64,000 nt of DNA from an uncultured Lachnospiraceae bacterium (GTDB lineage: Bacteria > Bacillota > Clostridia > Lachnospirales > Lachnospiraceae): the NCBI GenBank assembly GCA_934376945.1, contig CAKRPI010000002.1:1-64000 (forward strand). Direction: 5' to 3'. A program made the position numbers and the translations under genes. How positions within the stretch are numbered: position 1 is the stretch's first letter; the number at the start of each line of letters is the position of its first letter. Shown piece after piece: positions 59,701 to 64,000 of this stretch. Below the pieces are notes generated by a model that saw only the letters and a list, made by a program, of their open reading frames with translations, was not told the origin of the DNA and did no database searches.

Positions 59701-61309
59701 GATCTCTCCGCCGCCGCATCATGATATTTATTCTATTGAGGATTTGGCACAGCTGATTTATGATCTGAAGAATGCAAACCGCCAGGCAGATATTTCAGTA
59801 AAACTGGTATCAGAGGCAGGAGTCGGAACGGTTGCGGCGGGTGTCGCAAAGGCAGGTGCGCAGGTTATTCTGATTTCCGGCTATGACGGAGGAACAGGTG
59901 CGGCACCGAAGAGTTCTATCCACAATGCAGGACTTCCATGGGAGCTCGGTCTTGCAGAGACGCATCAGACGCTGATCATGAACGGACTGCGCAATAAGGT
60001 ACGGATTGAGACGGATGGAAAGCTGATGAGCGGAAGAGATGTGGCGATTGCGGCATTGCTTGGCGCAGAAGAGTTTGGCTTTGCAACCGGACCGCTTGTG
60101 ACCATGGGATGTGTCATGATGAGAGTCTGCAATCTTGATACGTGTCCGGTTGGTGTGGCAACCCAGAATCCGGAGCTGAGAAAACGCTTCCGCGGAAAAC
60201 CGGAGTATGTTGTGAATTTTATGCGCTTTATCGCGCAGAATCTGCGGGAATACATGGCAAAGCTTGGTGTCCGGACAATCGATGAAATGGTTGGAAGAAG
60301 CGACCTTCTGAAGAAAAAAGAAGTCTGCAGAAATGAAAAAGGCTACAGCCTTGATCTTGGGAACATCCTGAATAATCCGTATGCAGGAAAAGGAGAAAAG
60401 GTAACGTTTGAGCCGGAAAAGGTCTATGATTTCGGCCTTGAGAAGACACTCGATATGAAAGTACTGCTTGCAAAGTTTGGACCGGCACTTGAAACCGGTG
60501 CAAAACGCAGCATTGAGATTGATGTAAAGAATACGGATCGGGCGTTTGGCACGATTTTTGGTTCTGAGATCACAAGAAAATATCCGGAGGGACTGGAAGA
60601 GGATACGTATACTGTGAAATGCCATGGCGCCGGCGGGCAGAGCTTCGGAGCATTTATTCCAAAAGGACTGACGCTGGAGCTTGTAGGAGACAGCAATGAT
60701 TACTTTGGAAAGGGTCTTTCCGGAGGTAAGCTGATCGTATATCCGCCACAGAGTGTAAAGTATGCACACGATGAAAATATTATTATCGGTAATGTGGCAT
60801 TGTACGGTGCAACGAGCGGAAGTGCTTATATCAACGGCGTCGCAGGTGAACGTTTCTGCGTCCGCAATTCAGGAGCAGTGGCAGTCGTGGAAGGCGTTGG
60901 TGATCATGGATGCGAATATATGACAGGCGGACGCGCGGTGGTTCTTGGCAAGGTGGGCAAAAACTTTGCGGCCGGCATGAGCGGTGGTATCGTTTACGTA
61001 TTGGATGAAAATTCGGATCTTTATACAAAAGTTAACAAAAAGATGGTAGAGATCGAAAAGCTGACCTCCAAGTATGATGTGCTGGAGCTTAAGGATATGA
61101 TTAACGATCATGTAAAATATACGAATTCTGAAAAGGGTAAGGAGATCCTTGAGAATTTCAGCGATTACCTGCCTAAATTTAAGAAAATTATTCCGCATGA
61201 ATATAAGGAAATGCAAATGGCAATTGTTCAGATGGAAGAAAAGGGCCTGAGCAGTGAGCAGGCACAGATCGAAGCTTTTTATGCACATATGAATGAGAAG
61301 GCTGAGTAG
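56744..61309 (+). CDS. gltB: Glutamate synthase, large subunit
   Basis: A 1521-residue enzyme that makes two glutamates from 2-oxoglutarate and glutamine. A 25-residue propeptide precedes the nucleophile C26 (HDNCGIGAVV) of the Ntn glutaminase domain (to ~residue 430). The central and FMN domains follow, with GAMSYGSISQEAHETLA, KPGEGGHLPGKKV and the 3Fe-4S cluster segment CVMMRVCNLDTCPVG. The C-terminal beta-helix has GGQSFGAF and GGRAVVLGKVGKNFAAGMSGG repeats. ATG 56744 follows AGGAGGAAGC; an in-frame start at 56696 lies in the promoter and is rejected. gltD follows after 12 bases. Confidence 0.97.
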   Translation: MDTRRDSRTVCTAPGLYRPEFEHDNCGIGAVVNIKGVKTHQTVENALSIVENLEHRAGKDAEGKTGDGVGIMLQISHRFFQKTCLDLGIFLGEERDYGIGMFFFPQDVLKRNQAKKMFESIVRKEGMNFLGWRQVPTVPGVLGHKALEKMPCIEQAFVERPKNVEKGLAFDRCLYIIRRTFEQSNDTTYVVSCSSRTIIYKGMFLVGQLRTFFTDLQDQDYESAIAIVHSRFSTNTNPSWERAHPYRYIVHNGEINTIRGNADKMTAREESMASEYMEEDMHKVLPVINAKGSDSAMLDNTVEFLAMNGMDLPLAVMIMIPEPWANNKTMSQKKHDFYQYYATMMEPWDGPASILFSDGDIMGAVLDRNGLRPSRYYITDDGYVILSSEVGVLDIDPAKIVLKERLHPGKMLLVDTVEGRVIDDEELKNRYADRQPYGEWLDQYLVNLKDLKIPNKRVETYSDEMRMRLMKAFGYSYEDYRTSILNMAANGGEGTSAMGVDIPLAVLSKRHQPLFNYFKQLFAQVTNPPIDAIREEIVTSKTIYAGVEGNLLEEKPENCQVLKIENPILTNTDMLKIKNMKVKGFKVAEIPITFYKNTGLEKAIDHLYLEVDRASRDGANILILTDRGVDEIRMPIPSLLAVSAVHQYLVRTKRRTSLALILESGEPREVHHFATLLGYGASAVNPYLALDTIHQLIDTGMLEKDYYAAVTDYNKAIIDGIVKIASKMGISTIQSYQGSQIFEAIGISREVIDKYFTNTVSRVGGISLKDIENDVDTRHTKAFDPLGLKEDLTLDSEGWHKSRSAGEHHRYNPQTIHLLQQSTWTGNYEMFKQYTEMVNQEETGYIRSIMDFNYPEHGVPLDEVESVDSIVRRFKTGAMSYGSISQEAHETLAIAMNMLHGKSNTGEGGESLDRLVIGPDGKNRCSAIKQVASGRFGVTSRYLVSAKEIQIKMAQGAKPGEGGHLPGKKVYPWIAKTRLSTPGVSLISPPPHHDIYSIEDLAQLIYDLKNANRQADISVKLVSEAGVGTVAAGVAKAGAQVILISGYDGGTGAAPKSSIHNAGLPWELGLAETHQTLIMNGLRNKVRIETDGKLMSGRDVAIAALLGAEEFGFATGPLVTMGCVMMRVCNLDTCPVGVATQNPELRKRFRGKPEYVVNFMRFIAQNLREYMAKLGVRTIDEMVGRSDLLKKKEVCRNEKGYSLDLGNILNNPYAGKGEKVTFEPEKVYDFGLEKTLDMKVLLAKFGPALETGAKRSIEIDVKNTDRAFGTIFGSEITRKYPEGLEEDTYTVKCHGAGGQSFGAFIPKGLTLELVGDSNDYFGKGLSGGKLIVYPPQSVKYAHDENIIIGNVALYGATSGSAYINGVAGERFCVRNSGAVAVVEGVGDHGCEYMTGGRAVVLGKVGKNFAAGMSGGIVYVLDENSDLYTKVNKKMVEIEKLTSKYDVLELKDMINDHVKYTNSEKGKEILENFSDYLPKFKKIIPHEYKEMQMAIVQMEEKGLSSEQAQIEAFYAHMNEKAE

Positions 61310-61321
61310 GAGGTGTGAAAA

Positions 61322-62806
61322 ATGGGAAAACCAACCGGATTTATGGAATACAAAAGAGAAAATGATCTGGAAATCGCACCATTGCAACGAATCCAGAATT
61401 TTGAGGAATTTCATGTGCCGCTTTCCCTGGAAAAGCAGCAGAGACAAGGCGCAAGATGTATGGCGTGCGGCGTGCCGTTCTGTCAGGCAGGGGTGATGAT
61501 CGGAGGCATGGCCTCCGGCTGCCCGCTGAACAATCTGGTGCCGGAATGCAATGACCTTGTGTATCATGGAAACTGGGAAGAGGCATATCGAAGACTGACA
61601 AAAACACACTGTTTTCCGGAGTTTACTTCACGGGTCTGCCCGGCACTGTGCGAGGCTGCCTGCACGTGCAATCTGGATACAGATCCGGTTGCAACAAAAG
61701 CAAACGAGAGGGCTATTATTGAGCATGCTTATGAAACGGGACTGGTGAAGCCATGTCCGCCGGAGGTGCGCACCGGAAAAAAGGTCGCGGTGGTCGGAAG
61801 TGGACCGTCTGGGCTTGCAGCGGCCATGCAGCTCAATAAGCGCGGCCATAAGGTAACGGTATATGAGCGGAATGACCGAATCGGAGGTCTTTTGCGTTAT
61901 GGAATTCCGAATATGAAGCTTGACAAAAAGGTGATCGACCGTCGTCTTGCAATCATGGAGGCGGAAGGAATTGAATTCGTGACAAATGCAAATATCGGCG
62001 AGAATGTAAAGGCGGAAGAACTGCTGAAGCAATATGATGCAGTTGTGCTGGCATGTGGTGCTTCCAATCCTCGTGATATCAAGGCTCCGGGAAGGGAAGC
62101 AAAGGGAATCTATTTTGCAGTTGACTTTCTGAAAGCAACAACAAAGAGTCTGCTGGATTCGGGCTTTGCGGATAAAAAATTTATTTCTGCAAAAGGAAAG
62201 CATGTGATTGTGATTGGCGGCGGCGATACAGGAAATGATTGTGTCGGTACTTCGATCCGGCTTGGCGCGGCTTCGGTGACGCAGCTGGAGATGATGCCAA
62301 AGGCGCCGGATACACGTACGGCAGCGAATCCATGGCCGCAGTGGCCGAGAGTTTGCAAGACGGATTATGGACAGCAGGAAGCGATTGCTGTATTCGGACA
62401 TGATCCGCGTCTTTATACGACAACGGTAAAAGAGTTTATCATGAATAAAAAAGGCGAGCTCTGTAAAGTAGTGCTGCAGAAACTGGAAGGAAAACGCGAT
62501 GAAAAGAGCGGAAGAATGATGATGGTTCCGGTTGAAGGCAGTGAGGAGACGGTAAAGGCAGATATTGTGCTGATCGCAGCTGGTTTTCTTGGTTCGCAGA
62601 AATATGTGACCGATGCATTTAAGGTCGAGCTCGATGGAAGAACGAACGTGAAAACGAATCCGGGCGCATTTGCAACAAGCGTTCCGAAGGTGTTTACAGC
62701 GGGCGACATGCACCGTGGACAGTCTCTGGTGGTGTGGGCGATCCGGGAAGGTCGTGAGGCGGCAAAAGAGGTGGACAGATATCTGATGGGATATACAAAT
62801 CTGTAA
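61322..62806 (+). CDS. gltD: Glutamate synthase, small subunit
   Basis: A 494-residue NAD(P)H-dependent flavoprotein that feeds electrons to GltB. Cysteines for the 4Fe-4S clusters are in ARCMACGVPFC, ASGCPLNN and SRVCPALCEAACTC. The FAD site is VVGSGPSGLAAAMQL, the nucleotide site VIGGGDTGNDCVG, and the second FAD part VFTAGDMHRGQSLVVWAI. GGAGGTG precedes the ATG. With GltB, and with the Amt-P-II fusion 12 kb away, it covers ammonium assimilation. Confidence 0.96.
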   Translation: MGKPTGFMEYKRENDLEIAPLQRIQNFEEFHVPLSLEKQQRQGARCMACGVPFCQAGVMIGGMASGCPLNNLVPECNDLVYHGNWEEAYRRLTKTHCFPEFTSRVCPALCEAACTCNLDTDPVATKANERAIIEHAYETGLVKPCPPEVRTGKKVAVVGSGPSGLAAAMQLNKRGHKVTVYERNDRIGGLLRYGIPNMKLDKKVIDRRLAIMEAEGIEFVTNANIGENVKAEELLKQYDAVVLACGASNPRDIKAPGREAKGIYFAVDFLKATTKSLLDSGFADKKFISAKGKHVIVIGGGDTGNDCVGTSIRLGAASVTQLEMMPKAPDTRTAANPWPQWPRVCKTDYGQQEAIAVFGHDPRLYTTTVKEFIMNKKGELCKVVLQKLEGKRDEKSGRMMMVPVEGSEETVKADIVLIAAGFLGSQKYVTDAFKVELDGRTNVKTNPGAFATSVPKVFTAGDMHRGQSLVVWAIREGREAAKEVDRYLMGYTNL

Positions 62807-62910
62807 GGGTATCTGTGAATAATCACAGGAAATGATGTGCGAGTATAGAAACAGGCATAAAAGCAATCACAGGAAACGGACATAGAAAACAGCATAGAAA
62901 AAAGAAAGAT

Positions 62911-62949
62911 GGACATGCCCCGGGAAAATAAGCTTCCCGGGGCATGTCC
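62911..62949 (+). terminator. Perfect 16-bp stem-loop after gltD
   Basis: GGACATGCCCCGGGAA (62911-62926) is exactly complementary to TTCCCGGGGCATGTCC (62934-62949) with a seven-base loop. An A-rich run precedes it, but only GCTTTAAC follows. It probably ends gltBD transcription. The 62807-62910 stretch is A-rich and featureless. Confidence 0.65.
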
Positions 62950-62978
62950 GCTTTAACGACAACGCGGTAAAGAGCTTA

Positions 62979-63011
62979 CAAGCAGTGAAGTGAACTGCGA
63001 ATATCTGCTTT
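62979..63011 (+). repeat. Degenerate module B repeat
   Basis: ACAAGCAGTGAAGTGAACTGCGAATATCTGCTT resembles module B but both arms are changed (AGCAG for AGCGG-type, CTGCT for CCGCT), keeping some pairing. It suggests an old, decaying copy. Confidence 0.45.
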
Positions 63012-63184
63012 GACACTGCACTCCGGCAGCATAATAATGCAATACGGAAACCGGAAATCCTGAAGAGTAAGATGGGTGTTGCATATGGAAAAAAAATTCT
63101 TTATAATAGGTAGGCAGTCAGAAACAGGCTGCCGGAAATATTACCAGAACACAGAAGAACTGCAGAAAAATGGAGGCAGGAAAA

Positions 63185-63865
63185 ATGGAAACAGAAAGAG
63201 AAATCTTGAAAATAGCAATTCCGGTACTGGATATGGTAACAACGAATTATGAAAATGCGCTGCAGGAGTCGGGCGCACAGCCGATTGTCATAAAAGAGGT
63301 CTGTGATCCGCTTGCGTACGACGGGCTGCTTCTCCCAGGCGGGGATGACGTCGATCCGGCACGCTTTGGTCAGGAATTAAATGGAAGTCTCGGAATCAGT
63401 CGGGAACTGGATGCGCTGCAGTTTGAGGTGCTGGATCGTTTTGTGAAAGCAGGAAAGCCCGTGCTTGGTATTTGCAGAGGTCATCAGGTGATCAATATTT
63501 ATTTTGGAGGGGATTTGATTCAGGACCTTGGCGAAAAGAATGAATGCCACAGACGGACCGGAGATCAGGATAAAGTGCACAGAAGTATCACAAAGCCGGG
63601 GACATGGCTGGAAGAACTGTACGGGACAGAATATCCGACAAACAGTGCGCATCATCAGGCAGTCGGCGCAGTCGGAACGGGCCTGAAAACCGTATCGCTG
63701 TCAGAGGATGGTGTGATAGAGGCACTTGTTCATGAATCATTACCGATTTATTCAACCCAGTGGCATCCGGAGAGAATGTGTTTTGCAAATCGCCGGGAGG
63801 ATACAGTGGATGGAAGCCGTGTGATTCGGTTTTTCCTCGATGTATGCAGGAAAAAGGCGGAGTAA
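63185..63865 (+). CDS. Gamma-glutamyl-gamma-aminobutyrate hydrolase family protein (peptidase C26)
   Basis: A 226-residue class I glutamine amidotransferase-fold hydrolase. LPGGDDVDPARFG and the nucleophile elbow GICRGHQVIN (Cys) are followed by HRSI and the catalytic QWHPE. This is the PuuD type that cuts gamma-glutamyl bonds, for example of gamma-glutamyl-GABA. No polyamine genes are seen nearby. ATG 63185 has GGAGG eight bases before it; ATG 63170 overlaps that ribosome site and is less likely. It is not the missing glutaminase subunit of the GMP synthase at the other end: it has the C26 pattern rather than the GuaA amidotransferase pattern. Confidence 0.87.
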   Translation: METEREILKIAIPVLDMVTTNYENALQESGAQPIVIKEVCDPLAYDGLLLPGGDDVDPARFGQELNGSLGISRELDALQFEVLDRFVKAGKPVLGICRGHQVINIYFGGDLIQDLGEKNECHRRTGDQDKVHRSITKPGTWLEELYGTEYPTNSAHHQAVGAVGTGLKTVSLSEDGVIEALVHESLPIYSTQWHPERMCFANRREDTVDGSRVIRFFLDVCRKKAE

Positions 63866-63879
63866 AATATGAAATTTCC

Positions 63880-63908
63880 TTGTGAAGTGTCTGCATCCAT
63901 GTTAGAAT
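63880..63908 (+). promoter_or_regulatory. Promoter at the window end
   Basis: TTGTGA (63880-63885) and TAGAAT (63903-63908), 17-base spacer. A small hairpin CGGGCTTT/AAAGCCCG (63930-63954) lies in the leader of the next gene. Confidence 0.45.
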
Positions 63909-63981
63909 AAAAGGTAAACGTGATGAAAACGGGCTTTTCTTACCGGAAAGCCCGAAACAGAATTCAGAACGGAGGATCCGA

Positions 63982-64000
63982 ATGAAACTGACAAAATTAC
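63982..64000 (+). CDS. Start of an unidentified gene (cut by window end)
   Basis: ATG 63982 is preceded by CGGAGGATCCG, a good ribosome site. Only six codons (MKLTKL) are visible, too few to identify. Confidence 0.45.

Noticed and set aside
61628-62866. A 412-codon open frame antisense to gltD
   Set aside because: Long shadow frames are common opposite this codon usage; it has no ribosome site and its translation is rich in C, H and R without domains.
63185-63865. The amidotransferase-fold gene as the missing GuaA glutaminase
   Set aside because: Its motifs match peptidase C26 (PuuD type), and it is 62 kb away from the GMP synthase.

Overview
The window looks like chromosome of a low-to-medium GC, spore-forming anaerobic Bacillota, most likely a gut Lachnospiraceae (Clostridia). 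Support: strong AGGAGG ribosome binding sites, TTGACA/TATAAT promoters, a ferritin-like spore coat protein, a clostridial-type Pho regulon, an ECF sigma/anti-sigma pair, NADPH-type glutamate synthase, GH51 arabinofuranosidase, and many short palindromic intergenic repeats. I cannot fix genus or species. No prophage, integrase, transposase gene or cas gene was seen.

Layout. 1-5.7 kb: an unidentified C-terminus, an ATP-pyrophosphatase-only GMP synthase, a zinc alcohol dehydrogenase, a YgjP-like metallopeptidase, and a divergent MFS transporter/AraC regulator pair. 5.8-18.1 kb: a nine-gene, tightly overlapping operon that I read as a Gram-positive Pel exopolysaccharide locus (pelD-pelE-pelA deacetylase-pelF-pelG) followed by a CotH-like lipoprotein, a VTC (polyphosphate polymerase-type) protein, a DUF4956 membrane protein and a DUF4832-like glycosidase-fold protein. 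PelD keeps an RxxD c-di-GMP site and carries an extra N-terminal Rossmann/epimerase-like domain. 18.2-26.8 kb: an orphan PduB-like microcompartment shell gene, a MITE with target duplication, a GH51 enzyme, a spore coat protein and small metabolic genes (SseB-like, zinc ribbon, methyltransferase, ThrH, homocysteine methyltransferase).

26.8-35.6 kb: a full Pho regulon (pstS, pstC, pstA, pstB, phoU, Na/Pi cotransporter, response regulator, sensor kinase) with TTTACA Pho boxes. Its PstS has its two halves in swapped order, as in a circular permutation. 35.7-45.2 kb: an L,D-transpeptidase, tRNA-Arg(ACG), nagA, a candidate yybP-ykoY manganese riboswitch ahead of an hflK/hflC pair, a small SOS-box-controlled ORF, a HAD phosphatase, and an ammonium channel fused to a P-II domain. 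This stretch is dense in modular palindromic repeats.

45.2-56.5 kb: a cell-envelope block on one strand: ECF sigma factor (apparent CTG start), anti-sigma factor, amidase with a Glu/Thr stalk, transmembrane Ser/Thr kinase, 1013-residue Glu/Thr-rich surface protein, YARHG protein, NTF2-like exported protein and CPBP protease. 56.6-64 kb: gltB-gltD glutamate synthase, a class I glutamine-amidotransferase-fold hydrolase, and the start of another gene. Amt-P-II and GltBD together make a nitrogen-assimilation theme; Pel, amidase, L,D-transpeptidase and the envelope block make a cell-surface theme.
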